Source of the DNA: Brachypterus glaber
Lineage: Eukaryota > Arthropoda > Insecta > Coleoptera > Kateretidae
Length of the DNA: 64,000 nucleotides
Direction: 5' to 3'
Assembly: GCA_958510825.1 (NCBI GenBank)
Contig: OY294049.1
Coordinates: 22,458,945 to 22,522,944, forward strand
Positions 1 to 10,746 of this stretch are shown piece by piece. The position numbers and the translations under genes are program-made. The notes under the pieces are model-generated. The model worked only from the letters and a program-made list of their open reading frames with translations. It made no database searches and was not told where the DNA came from. Positions within the stretch are counted from its first letter, which is position 1. Each line of letters begins with the position of its first letter.

Positions 1-1170
1 TTGCATAAACCTGAAGTAAGAAACCAACCCGCATGCAAAAGCTGCCTTTTGGCATTTAATAAAGGGGATTATTCTATATCACAAAACATGAAAAACCAGT
101 ATAGGAAAAGTCCGGAAACAAACCCCAAGAGAGTTGACCTTTTAAAATTTTACTAAAAACAAGGTTTTTAACTAATAACTCTGGTACCCTTTGAGCTAGA
201 GCGCCGAATTTTCGATGTATACTGATATTAATAACGGCCATTAGTTTATGTTAATATATTTTTCTGAATCTACCCATAGGCGTGCCTCTAAGTACAACTT
301 GTAAGGCTTTCCATATTTTTGACTCAGACTTTTTAGTGTGTATTTTTTTGGATTTTTTGTAAAAATATGGATTACTTAAGTAAAAATACATAAAAAATGT
401 AATATAGTTTAACACTGTATTAGCAACAGTTTACAAAAAATGCGATTAAGAGGAAGTAACATTTTGTGCCACCAAAAATGTTACTCCTTTAATATTTTAG
501 GTGTTTTGGTAAACCTAACTTGTTTGCTTGGTGTTAAGTGAAAAATCGCCCTAAAGCATTAAAATTATTTTGTTGCTTTCTTTGTTCCCCATTCAATATG
601 TCCATCTTCGAAGGGACGTAGCTCTTTTAGCGCTTATTTCCGGACATATGTTCCTATGTTGGTTTTCATGTTTTGTGATGTTGATTCATCCCCTTTGTTT
701 ATTGCCAAAAGACTGCAAACTCCGAGTATAATAAACGGATATATTTATAATATAATCCCTATTTTGTTACTTTTATTATGTAATGTATGCTATTTAAAAA
801 GATTAGGTAGGTACTGTTCAATGGATGGAAAATAAACGTGGATATATTTATTAAAAACTTTAATCCGTTGATAAATAACGGCTATAAACGTGCATGATAT
901 TTTGGACAGACACTTATTTAGATGTATGAAAGCATTTGTTTGCTTGCGCTAGCATTTTTAAAATAATAGAACATTATTAATGACCGGTGCAAATTGATAC
1001 TAAAATAACACTATGCTTCAAAATTTTTGTATTTTTGTACAATTCCACCCAAGATGACTTAACTTAAAAAGTCATCTTGGTTCCACCTTAGGTATTTGGG
1101 AGAGTTGAAAATAACTTACTTTCCAAGAAAAAACCCTTAAGAAAAAACCTTAAATTTTAATTTTGGTTCT
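1..1170. other. gene-free AT-rich DNA
   Basis: I see no credible coding exon or RNA gene. The block around 340-520 shares an inverted match with 45880-46020 (a segment reading GTAACATTTTGTGCCACC here and its complement there), so part of it is a dispersed repeat. A 12-bp hairpin (arms 1049-1060 and 1069-1080) is present. Confidence 0.6.
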
Positions 1171-1207
1171 GATCTGTCAAACGGTAGGCCATACCGTTTG
1201 ACAGATC
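1171..1207. repeat. perfect 16-bp hairpin
   Basis: Arms 1171-1186 and 1192-1207 are exact reverse complements around a 5-base loop. The arm core is TGTCAAACGGTA. A similar TGTCAAACG...TTTGACA inverted pair occurs near 60675-60695, so this may be the remnant of a small fold-back element. Confidence 0.8.
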
Positions 1208-1246
1208 AAGCCTTTGGATATAAAAAAAATCAGATTTCCCATTTGC

Positions 1247-1400
1247 TCAAAAAAATAATTAATTACGTGCATTTAACAGACTTCCCGGCCCCCCCAATAG
1301 GGGGGGGTGTTACGGGGGGTAGCCAAAATATAAAATCTCTACAGCCTTTAATAACGTGAGAAACGTGGTATGAAGTGTATGAATTTTTGTCAACAATTTG
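1247..1400. repeat. MITE-related segment
   Basis: The stretch GGGGTAGCCAAAA...AAATCTCTACAGC...TTTAATAACG...GAG near 1316-1395 matches the right half of the MITE at 14047-14263 (14156-14235). It is a diverged partial copy without a recognisable second arm. Confidence 0.55.
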
Positions 1401-1715
1401 CGTGACTTATTTTATGGATGACGCCTATTCTACTAAGAAGATTATTTAATTGTCAATAAATAAGAATCAATATTTTAAATTTAAGGCTCTACGGTTATCC
1501 ATTGAAACATTATCGGAAGAAAGCAATATATAACTGTTTTCTATCAGACGCAAACCCTGGGTGATTTGATTTAGAGACTAGATTTTTTGTCATAACCTAA
1601 GGACAAGTCCCAATTCATTTTTTTGTGGCTGCAACCATTAGCTTGTTAGTCAGTCTTCGTTAGTTTTAAAATAAATATTCTAGGGCTGAAAAAGTCTCTT
1701 TTTTTTTAAAGCTAA

Positions 1716-1746
1716 CTTTCCCATCCGGGAATCGAACCCTAGGCGG
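1716..1746 (-). other. isolated tRNA-type B box
   Basis: On the minus strand the segment reads GGGTTCGATTCCC, a good RNA polymerase III B box, within a T-arm-like sequence. No A box or acceptor stem can be found at tRNA spacing, so this is better read as a fragment of a tRNA-derived SINE or tRNA pseudogene than as a tRNA gene. Confidence 0.35.
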
Positions 1747-4194
1747 TGGTGAAAAAAATGTTTCCCTGTTTCCCATTGAATTTTAAGTAGTAATTTCGAG
1801 TCGCACAAAAACCTTGTTGCCTACTATGATTGTTGATTTGCTCTACAACAACAGATACCAAACAGTTAAAACGGAACAATTCCACGCAAAATGACCGCAT
1901 GAATAAATCTTCTTTATGTGGGTATTTGGTGCAATCAATATCGCCGAAAAACGGTCTTATACAATAATACGATACTATAATGTTTGATAATGCGGCATAT
2001 ATTTTCAATTTAATAGTTACTTTGTCTCGTAACATCGATTTATATATGTATATATAAATTTATAGATTACAGAATTTAAAAGGATTTTAAGAAAAATATG
2101 AGACTTTTTTCAATACAATATATTTTTCCTTTCAATCTTCTTTTTACTTTCTCATATTTATGAGAATACAAGGTTTTGTGCTGGAAAAAAATCAAAATTT
2201 TCTTGTTGCCTAAATCATCCTTTTCTGAAACGTTGAGAAAAATCTAAATAAGCAAAGCAAAAAATGATGTCTCTCTGTCGGTCTGTCTGTATCTATCCAT
2301 GATAAATTAAGAACGCTTGGAGCTAGAGACTTGAAATTTAGTATGCAGATGTATTTTTATATTATCTTGGACAAGTTCGTATTTGAACAAAATCGTTTTA
2401 GGGGGAGGGGGGTTGAAGGGAGGTTAAATTTTTGTTTTTGTCTTAACTTCAGTACTATTTGCAGTAAAAGAAAAATTTAAAACCCGCCTAAAAGGTAAAT
2501 AAAAATTACACAAAAAAAATTTAACCATTTTTTTCCATGACATCTGTCCCCCGAAATTTAAATAGTTTTTGGGCATAATTTTATTATTCACAATAGAAGA
2601 AAAGTTTAAAACCCACCTTAAAGGTCAAAAAATACACAAAAATAATATATTATAATATTTTTTACCACGAAGGATGGGGTAAATAACATTAATTTAGCGA
2701 AAATATATATTTATATTTGTAAAAGTTGCAGAAATATATAAAATTTAAAAAATAATAACAGAAATAAAAAAATAATATTGATAAAATAAAGAAAACCAAT
2801 AAGGTATCTTATTTAAATATTTAATAGCGGTTAAAACTTCATTCCTATATATTTGGTTCTGTCGTGTAGAATTCTTTAATTTCTCAGCCATTTTCCTTAT
2901 ATTAGCCCCAAAATAAATTGTTAAAATTGATTTTTGTTGCTCGGTTAAGTAAAGAATGTTGACACATTTGACACTTGGAAAAATTATGTTTCAAACAAGA
3001 CGACTGTTATACTTAGTTTTATGTAGTTAAGTCATCAACTGACTTTATTGACAAGTTAGATTTAAATGAAACAATTTTTGGGTGTAGTACTTTTTAAAGA
3101 TCGCAACTGTATACCATATCTTGAAGAATGTATAAAATTTATAAAACATTTAATGTTTTTCTATTCCAAATTTAACCTTAAAATTACGAAATTTGATGAT
3201 TTTACTTTTTTTTAAGTAGATCTGTGCACAAGTATAACACATTACATACCTAAAATGGCATTTATGCATAGTAAAGTGTTAACATAGGACTCAGCTATAA
3301 TTACATGTTTACTAGTGTATATGTTAATGTATTAGTATTTTACACACGTTTTCATTAATTTACAGGCCATGTCTTTAATGTATCATTTGTGGTTGGAAAA
3401 TTGAATTATCTAACTACAAGCACAACTTAATTAACTGTAATTGTGTTCTGATTTTATAAAAATTAAAAGTTTTCGTGCTAAATTAATTCACCGTAAACTT
3501 TATTTCAAAGAAAATATATTTCCGCAGCTCGGAATAAATAATCCGAAAAAGTAAAAATAGATATACAAAAACAAGTTTTGAAGATAACTGTACACATGAA
3601 TATGAACAGTACCGTAATTTCACACAATAGTCCAGCCATACACTAAAGTCCATTTAAAAAAATAAGCAAAACGTGGGCGACATCTAGTATTAAGTATACC
3701 TAGTAGGCGTAAGCTAATAGTCTAACAAATAGTTATTTTTGCACGACCAAGACTAAAACCTAATTTTACGCTTTCATTTTCGGGACTAAACTTGCCGTTT
3801 TTCTCCCTAGGTAATAAAAATCACAGCAACCTTGATAATATTAAAATATTATACTTACTATGTGCTTTGCTGGTTCAAAAATTAGGTTTGGTGGTGTTTT
3901 TTAAAAAATTAGCGATTCAAACCAATTTATTTGATTTTAACAAAGAAAACCTTTAAAAATAATATTGTTATAACAATTTATACATAACTTAAAATTTATC
4001 ATCTTCGTCCATGTTTTTGACGTTTGTGTCAACCATATTAAAAAACAATTGAAATCTCGATAGCCATGAAACTGACTTTTCGCAATTTACAGGCATCTTG
4101 ATTAAATTACGAAAATAAAACAACCGATTTTAGACGCGTGGTTTTTAATTTTATCTACCTACCTAAATTATGTTTGGTCCTGCAAAAAATAGTG
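1747..4194. other. gene-free AT-rich DNA
   Basis: No exon-like segment was recognised. The 2240-2640 part carries a dispersed motif (CTGTCGGTCTGTCTGTATC, then a sequence about inferring the slope of T runs and AAACCCACCT) whose relatives occur near 11540, 13590, 33715, 40400 and 44300. The 3780-3815 part resembles one end of the fold-back at 4195-4320. Confidence 0.5.
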
Positions 4195-4320
4195 TATATA
4201 CCTCAGGACTAAACTTGGCTGTTTTAGTCCCTTGCATTTTTGTTTCCCTCGCTCGCTACGCTCGCTCAGGAAACACTAATGCAGCGGGACTAAAACAGCC
4301 AGTTTAGTCCCTTGGTATAT
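4195..4320. mobile_element. short fold-back MITE
   Basis: Two arms of about 45 bases (4202-4247 and 4269-4315) are near-complementary. Both contain GGACTAAAC and CTGTTTTAGTCCC, separated by a GCTCGCT-rich loop. TATAC/GTATA flank both ends, which suggests a TA-type target site. It has no coding capacity. A half copy occurs near 3780-3815. Confidence 0.7.
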
Positions 4321-5672
4321 AAATAACTATTTTATACTATTGATTCTAAAAGCGATACTTTTTGCTCATGTTTTGCAGGCGAAAAGTTGTACTTTGTGGC
4401 CCAAGGGCCAAAAAGTTTTATGCCCCGCTAACTAAAACTTGTTATTTTAAAGTTTTTTAAATAAGTTTCTTTACCTTTACTGTAATATAAAAAAATATGA
4501 CCTTTTGTTTACTTTTGGTCTTGATCTTTATATTCTTTGGACTTGATAGTAAATTTAAAGCAGTTATCCTTGTGAGGAAATACTGAAGTATAAACTATCT
4601 CATATAAGGAAATTTACAAAAAACTTTAATAATGCTTAATTTTTCATGTTATTTGTAAACTTTAAGTTAAACCACAGGTTAGGTTGTAATATCCCTTGAA
4701 AAATACAGGAAGTGATTGTAACAATATGTCGAATTCACAGTAACATTAAAAAGCACAGAACAACTGTAAAAAAAGCTGCGAAAACACGACGGTAATACAC
4801 TCAAACGCTTTAAATTTACTTTAAAAATTAAGGTTTTTTTACAATCGCTATTTAAAAATACATTTAGGCTTTAAATTTACTATAACACTTGCTGGCAATA
4901 AATTGCCTACAATAATCGCTGGACATGTTTTTAGAGTGTACTCATAAGCTTCTGGCCTGCGCGAGAAACTATTCTTAAATGAATATTTGAATCACTTTAC
5001 CAGCAGTAATTCATTTAACCCCGGTCGACGGTACCTATTTTATATTTCTAAATAGTTCCTGGGACTTAGATTCCCAAGAACATAAACTTTATCACAGTCT
5101 TTGATTTGTAGATCATAAAAATAGTCATATAAGAATATTAGCGAAAAAATTTTATACTTTTTCCAGCTAGCAAGAACTTTTCCTGCTATTTAGATTGATT
5201 TTATTGAATAGTCGGCAGTTTGTCATTTTTTTTATGGAAAATCAATCAATCTAAGCATCTGTTCATATATAAAATAGTAGGAGGCGGTGGCGTCTGTAAC
5301 ATAAATCAAATTAAAACACACAATGATTTTTTCGTATTTTTTGTATATTTGGATAAACTATTTTTTATTCAATTCAATTTTTCACAGGTTTTCGAACAAA
5401 GCGACTAAAAAAAATAGAAAAAGAGTTAAAATTGATATACCGCGTGTCCCAGTCAATACTAACGGTATATTTAAAACAAAACTTATAACAGTTATTGGGG
5501 ATCCGGTATACTGGATAGCTTTTAAGCTATTATTTGGTACAAAGAAAACTGCTGCATCATCTTTTTTTCTTGAGTTACAGTTATTTTAAATAAATTAATC
5601 AAAAGTACCAAAAATAGACGGAATAGTTCCCATAAACATATGGCCTAAAACGACTCGTAAGGGAGCTACGCT
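4321..5672. other. gene-free DNA
   Basis: Nothing recognisable. The short overlapping open frames between 5220 and 5589 have no similarity I can name and no splice context. Confidence 0.5.
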
Positions 5673-5740
5673 AGGGACACTAGATCTAGGTCTTAAGTTA
5701 GCAAGGCCTTGCTAACTTAAGACCTAGATCTAGTGTCCCT
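5673..5740. repeat. 68-base perfect palindrome, no spacer
   Basis: Positions 5673-5706 and 5707-5740 are exact reverse complements with centre AAGG|CCTT, and no loop bases. Outside this the symmetry continues weakly (GGGAGCTACGCT on the left, AAGCTATTCCCC on the right). Such spacer-free palindromes are usually unstable, so this is either a very recent inverted duplication or an assembly or cloning artefact. Confidence 0.9.
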
Positions 5741-6174
5741 AAGCTATTCCCCTACAAAATGGGGTCTAAAAATTCGATTTTTGTTTAATAACTTAAAAAT
5801 CCTTTGTGTTAAAGCAACGAGGCTTTTCATATGGACTTATCTTAATAAGGTCCATCTTCGTAGGTTATTTTCATGTGCTTATTTCAACCACGGGTCTGCG
5901 AAACGGGCCTTATCAGTTTTTTGTCCCAAACTTTTTTTTGTAACTTTTTTGTAATTTTATTTTTGGAATATGAACCTTCAGGTCAAAATAAATAAAAAAA
6001 GGTACTCTTGTTGTAATACTGTAGGTATATTAACCGTTTTAGAGAAAAGTTGATTTGAAGGTGAAATTTCACAGTTCAAAAACTAAAAGTTAAAGACTAA
6101 ATGTTAAAAAAACAAAATTTCACCCTTTCGTGAAATATGCAACACGGCCAGCTTGTACCTCTTTTAATTAATTT

Positions 6175-6730
6175 TAATTTGTTTTTATATTTTTTTCAGT
6201 GTATTTTTAATTTTTTTACTGATATCGAAAGAGTTAATGTTTTTAAGCAATTTTGTACAATTTATTTTTTTTTCATTTGTTTCTAAGATATTTAAAATCA
6301 AAATTGACAAACTCATTTTTTAATCAAGTCTGCCATATTCAAAAATTTTAAAATGATTTGAAATTAGGTTAATGCCATCTACAAATGTTATGTTAGAAAA
6401 TTACCATAAAATGGCTCTAAGCGCCAAAACGCCAACTTAATTTTTTTGTATAGATATTATGTCTTGGCGCTTAGAGCCATTTTGTGGTAATTTTCGAACA
6501 TAAAAGCTGTAGATGTAAACTAATTTCAAATTATTTTATTTTTTTTTTAATATCTCGACAGGTTACAATGGCAGACTTGATTAAAAAATGAGCTTTGTCA
6601 AGTTTGATTTTAAATATCTCAGAAACAAATGAAAAAAAAAGGAATTATACAAAATTGTTAAAAAAAAACAAACTCTTCGATATCAGTAATAAAAATTAAA
6701 CATGCACTGAAAAAAATATAAAAACAAATA
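6175..6730. mobile_element. fold-back element, ~260-bp inverted arms
   Basis: Left arm (about 6175-6432) and right arm (about 6461-6730) are inverted copies with a ~30-base centre. Matching landmarks are ATATTTTTTTCAGTG / CACTGAAAAAAATAT at the outside and AAAATGGCTCTAAGCGCCAA / TTGGCGCTTAGAGCC at the inside. There is no transposase frame. It looks like a non-autonomous long-inverted-repeat transposon; I could not fix a target-site duplication. Confidence 0.75.
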
Positions 6731-6894
6731 AAAAGCGCCCCAAGGATTTTTTTCATTTTGCTCCTAAAATAATCAGGGAATGTCCCCAAATCCATTTCTG
6801 AAAAAAACTAAGAGTGATAACATTTCTAATTAAAGGTAGGTCCATGAAATATATAACTTTTTTCTAAAAATTAATGACTAAAAACAAAAGGTCC

Positions 6895-6992
6895 CCACCC
6901 TTTCGTGAAATATGCAACTTTTCTATTTTTAATCCATGAAATATGTAACTTTTGTATTTTGAATCCATGTAATATGCAGCTTTTGTATTTTA
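6895..6992. repeat. short tandem repeat (ATGAAATATGTAAC-type)
   Basis: Three imperfect copies of a ~40-base unit containing TGAAATATGCAAC followed by TTTTGTATTTT. The first half-unit (CACCCTTTCGTGAAATATGC) is also present at 6121-6141, beside the fold-back. Confidence 0.6.
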
Positions 6993-7439
6993 AATCACTT
7001 GATAAACCTAAATACAGAAAATTTGCATCAAAGATCGCTTCATCATGCAAAGTTTAATAAAATTTTATATGCACATGTAGTATCTTTCGAGAGACTTACA
7101 ATCAGGTATTTTACCAAAAGTTCTTGCTCGGAATTGTTTTTGGTGAACATTGGGGTCCCCAAGGGGGCAAATGGGGAAAAACAATATTTTTTTTACAAAA
7201 ATTTGAAATTTTCTATATAGGGATTTTTGAGGTTGCTGAATTCTAATCTGATAATTTAAATTTTCTAACTCCACCCTCGCGGGGGTGAGGGGTTTAAATA
7301 TTTTCAATATTTTCGTGAAAATTTGTACACATTGGTTTTTGAGGTTGCTAAAACTGAATCTTGAAATAAAAAAAAGTCCTCCTAGGGGTGGGAGGTGATT
7401 TTTGTGAAAATTCTTATATTTGTTTTTTGAGGTTTCTGA

Positions 7440-7690
7440 AAGTAAATCTAATAACAGATTCGTGATCAGCTAATAATCAGCTAATCAGCATAAAAACCCA
7501 CATACAACTTCTGTTATTTATTTACGAAATCGGTCCGCCATATTGGATCCGCTATCTTGAACTTTTAAAATCTAATAACAGATATATACCAATTTCTATT
7601 ACAATCAGAGTTAATTTTACGAATTCGGTCAGCCATATTGGATCCGACATTTTGAATTTTGAAAATCTAATAACAGATTCGCGGTCAGCG
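7440..7690. repeat. imperfect tandem repeat, ~95-120-bp period
   Basis: The block AATCTAATAACAGAT recurs at about 7445, 7568 and 7664. The block CGGTC(C/A)GCCATATTGGATCCG recurs at about 7531 and 7626. The copies are diverged. This is not a CRISPR array: the spacers are themselves similar and the unit is long. Confidence 0.65.
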
Positions 7691-7915
7691 TACCCAAAAA
7701 CTTATAATTCAACTATTTTTATAGAAATACAGTCATTAGAAAAATGCGTGCTTCAAAGGGTTAAATATAGTTCTTTTAATGAAAACAAATATGTCCTAAA
7801 TATATGGTTTTTGTTGGATAAGATATTATTTTAGATTTTAAGCTTTCACGGCTATTAAGATATAAAGAACTTTCACTTTCGGGTTTAGACCGTGTTAATG
7901 GATTTTCACTTTCCG

Positions 7916-7952
7916 ACGTTTCGTCTCTTACTACTAGAGACATCTTCAGGGA
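7916..7952 (-). ncRNA. hammerhead-like hairpin of the Penelope end (left copy)
   Basis: Reverse complement of the motif at 10102-10136: CTGAAGA, one extra U, a 6-bp stem GTCTCT/AGAGAC, then GAAACGTC. It resembles a hammerhead core, but there is an extra base before stem II and no loop for stem III. See the right-hand copy. Confidence 0.4.
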
Positions 7953-7992
7953 TTAATCTGAAACTAAGTTTCGAATCAACTTGTGTCACTAT

Positions 7993-8787
7993 TTATGACG
8001 AGTTGTGGTTATTCACCCGTGACGAGGTTTTTCCTATCAAAGACTTCCATATTGCAGGTAAGTGGTAACCAGTGTCCCGATTGATATTGTTAGGATGCTT
8101 GATGATTTCTATCGATTCCCGTATCTTCCTTGGCATTTTTCTGTTTTCTGTTAATATTTGTTTTGTTTCAGACAAATTGATTTTATGACCTGTTTCATGT
8201 ACATGTTCGGCTACTGCCGATAAGGAAATTTGTTTCTTTCTTATATTGCGCTCATGCTCTTGAAGTCTTGTAGAAATTTTTCTCTTAGTTTCACCTATGT
8301 AAACCGTACCACAGGAGCAGGGTATTTTATATACGCCTTCTGAACTCAGGGGTATTTTGTCTTTTGTTGAAGTCAAACATTGACCTAATTTTTGGTTGGA
8401 CCGAAATATAGGCTTAATATTTGACTTCTTCAAAAGTTTACCTATTTTATCCGTGATACCGCTTACATAGGGAAGTATAACTTGTGTCTGTCTGTCATTG
8501 TCACTATTATCCTGTTGTTTGGGTCTGGGATTTCTGTATTTGTATATGGTCTTATTAATGTCTTTTTTGGTATAACCGTTCATGGTCAAGGCTTTGGTTA
8601 GTTTAAGGAGTTCTGTGTCTAAGGAATTCTTGTCTGAAATCATGAAAGCCCTATGAACAAGTGAATTAACTACCGAGCGTTTTTGAGAGGGATGGTGGTG
8701 TGAAAATGCGTTTAGGTATCTGTCAGTGTGGGTTTTCTTCCTGTATACCGAGTGTCCTATTGAGCCATTTTTCGTTTTGTAAACCAA
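7993..8787 (-). CDS. Penelope-like protein, C-terminal part with GIY-YIG endonuclease (inverted copy)
   Basis: A 264-codon frame covering the end of the reverse-transcriptase region and the complete endonuclease. The first ~140 residues hold the linker/thumb part (SHHHPSQKRSVVNSLVHRAF). The GIY-YIG nuclease follows, with YKIPCSCGTVYIGETKRKI, the R...EH signature and a late KHPNNINRDTG block. The nuclease of this family nicks target DNA for target-primed insertion. The upstream reverse transcriptase is missing in this orientation because the inverted copy stops near 8790, so the frame's apparent start is not native. It differs from the plus-strand copy by a few substitutions and retains a segment (YKTKNGSIGHSVYRKK) that the plus-strand copy has lost. 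Confidence 0.85.
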   Translation of the reverse strand: MVYKTKNGSIGHSVYRKKTHTDRYLNAFSHHHPSQKRSVVNSLVHRAFMISDKNSLDTELLKLTKALTMNGYTKKDINKTIYKYRNPRPKQQDNSDNDRQTQVILPYVSGITDKIGKLLKKSNIKPIFRSNQKLGQCLTSTKDKIPLSSEGVYKIPCSCGTVYIGETKRKISTRLQEHERNIRKKQISLSAVAEHVHETGHKINLSETKQILTENRKMPRKIRESIEIIKHPNNINRDTGYHLPAIWKSLIGKTSSRVNNHNSS

Positions 8788-8799
8788 AACGTCCCTTAC

Positions 8800-10052
8800 A
8801 CCTCTTACACCTTACACCTCTTGAAATTTATAATCTAACCCCCCGAGACTCCCGCGTACCAAAATTATATGGTTTACCTAAAATTCACAAGGACGGTGCC
8901 CCTCTTAGACCAATTGTCAGCACAATAGGTTCCCCTACGTGTAAACTTGCCAAACACCTTGCCCAAATCTTAAATCAGTTAGTTGGAAAAACGAGGTCTT
9001 ATGTAAAAAATTCCACACACTTTGTACAAACCTTATCGACAGTGACCCTGGACCCCTCGGACATAATGGTTAGTTTCGACGTAGAATCTCTATTTACTAA
9101 CGTTCCCGTTCCCGATACAATAAATATTATACGAGACCTACTTACAACTGAAAATCTTGACCCTAAGTTATGTAAATTATTTGAAGCTTGTCTGACATCT
9201 ACATGAACAAGTGTCAGGCGCCGCAATGGGATCCCCATTATCACCCCCTGCGGCCAATGCTTTCATGGAATACTTCGAGAATAAAGCTATTGAGTCATTT
9301 CCATTAAAACCTAAAATTTGGCGCAGATACGTAGACGATGTATATGCTATTTGGCCCCATGGCATACCTAAACGCATTTTCACACCACCATCCCTCTCAA
9401 AAACGCTCGGTAGTTAATTCACTTGTTCATAGGGCTTTCATGATTTCAGACAAGAATTCCTTAGACATAGAACTCCTTAAACTAACCAAAGCCTTGACCA
9501 TGAACGGTTATACCAAAAAAGACAATAAGACCATATAAAAATACAGAAATCCCAGACAGACAGACACAAGTTATACTTCCCTATGTAAGCGGTATCACGG
9601 ATAAAATAGGTAAACTTTTGAAGAAGTCAAATATTAAGCCTATATTTCGGTCCAACCAAAAATTAGGTCAATTTTTGACTTCAACAAAAGACAAAATACC
9701 CCTGAGTTCAGAAGGCGTATATAAAATACCCTGCTCCTGTGGTACGGTTTACATAGGTGAAACTAAGAGAAAAATTTCTACAAGACTTCAAGAGCATGAG
9801 CGCAATATAAGAAAGAAACAAATTTCCTTATCGGCAGTAGCCGAACATGTACATGAAACAGGTCATAAAATCAATTTGTCTGAAACAAAACAAATATTAA
9901 CAGAAAACAGAAAAATGCCAAGGAAGATACGGGAATCGATAGAAATCATCAAGCATCCTAACAATGTCAATCGGGACACTGGTTACCACTTACCTGCAAT
10001 ATGGAAGTCTTTGATAGGAAAAACCTCGTCACGGGTGAATAACCACAACTAG
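8800..10052 (+). pseudogene. Penelope-like reverse transcriptase/GIY-YIG protein, broken
   Basis: 5'-truncated copy starting inside the reverse-transcriptase fingers. Landmarks in order: LYGLPKIHKDGAPLRPIVS, motif A FDVESLFTNVPV (about 9072-9110), GAAMGSPLSPPAAN (about 9215-9256), RRYVDDVYAIW with the catalytic YVDD (about 9322-9354), then the linker and the GIY-YIG domain (about 9700-10052, YIGETKRKI). Damage: a stop and small deletion near 9203-9210, between motif A and the GAAMGS block; a frame change with loss of ~30 or more codons near 9360-9375; an in-frame stop near 9536; and a further deletion near 9555. The catalytic residues survive but the protein cannot be made in one piece. Confidence 0.88.
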
Positions 10053-10101
10053 TCATAAATAGTGACACAAGTTGATTCGAAACTTAGTTTCAGATTAATC
10101 C

Positions 10102-10136
10102 CTGAAGATGTCTCTAGTAGTAAGAGACGAAACGTC
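10102..10136 (+). ncRNA. hammerhead-like hairpin at the Penelope 3' end
   Basis: Sequence order: CTGAAGA (the CUGANGA core pattern), an extra U, stem GTCTCT with loop AGTAGTA and AGAGAC, then GAA ACGTC. A 3-bp stem I (UCC/GGA) flanks it. Stem III has only AC/GU with no loop bases, so a monomer could not fold canonically; a dimer could. Hammerhead motifs have been described in Penelope-like elements, so this is a reasonable but unproven reading. The motif is repeated in inverted orientation at the left end. Confidence 0.45.
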
Positions 10137-10202
10137 GGAAAGTGAAAATTCATTAACACGGTCTAAACCCGAAAGTGAAAGTTCTTTATAAGATATTATT
10201 TT

Positions 10203-10738
10203 TATGTGTGTACGTATCAGTTTACTAACTCTACTAACTCTATTAGGGAGCACATCATTAACCTTAATTTGAAATAAGGATAGCCTATTTTAGAGAAAAG
10301 ACATTGAAATTTGCTTAATTTACAAAACTGATTAAATTACATGATTAATTTATTATCCGTGTGAAAATTCGTGGCCCAATTTTCGGTAGGGTAATGAGTT
10401 GACTGCCCTGCGCATCAACGAGGCCCTATAAATCACGTCAGTTACGGTAACCAGGTAATAAATGTCTGGCAACGACCTCCCTGCTTGTAACAGCTCAACC
10501 TGCTTATCACTTAAATCGCCACGTTCCAATAACCAACAAAACAGTTTTTTTTGATTATCTTATGGCTGATTTTTTAAAGGTACTAAAATAATAAATACTA
10601 CTAATATACACTAAAAATTTGTTACTGTACTTAACAATTTTTATACGGAACCCCAAGCAAGTTTAGTTGAATACATATTGTTACAGTAAAAAATACACTG
10701 CCCAGTAAAAAAGCTTTCCCAATAAAATACAGGGCGTC
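10203..10738. other. gene-free DNA between two insertions
   Basis: I see no coding or structured element here apart from the boundaries of the neighbouring transposons. Confidence 0.5.
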
Positions 10739-10746
10739 GCACGGAC

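Larger units (their letters stand above)
7833..10187 (+). mobile_element. Penelope-like element with inverted 5' partial copy
   Basis: The element consists of a minus-strand copy of the 3' part (about 7861-8790) joined head-to-head to a longer plus-strand copy (about 8790-10187). Both ends therefore carry the same 3' terminal sequence, including the hairpin followed by CGAAACGTCGG. ATAAGATATTATTTT flanks the insertion at 7818-7832 and 10188-10202, a 15-bp target-site duplication. Penelope-like elements combine a reverse transcriptase with a GIY-YIG endonuclease, and partial inverted or tandem copies are characteristic of them. The plus-strand copy is 5'-truncated and damaged, so this copy cannot move by itself. 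Confidence 0.9.

Noticed and set aside
7440..7690. CRISPR-like array
   Set aside because: The units are long, diverged and lack unique spacers of uniform length, and the DNA is eukaryotic. It is an ordinary tandem repeat.
10102..10136. Calling the Penelope terminal hairpin a canonical hammerhead
   Set aside because: There is an extra U before stem II and no bases for a stem III loop. I kept it only as hammerhead-like.
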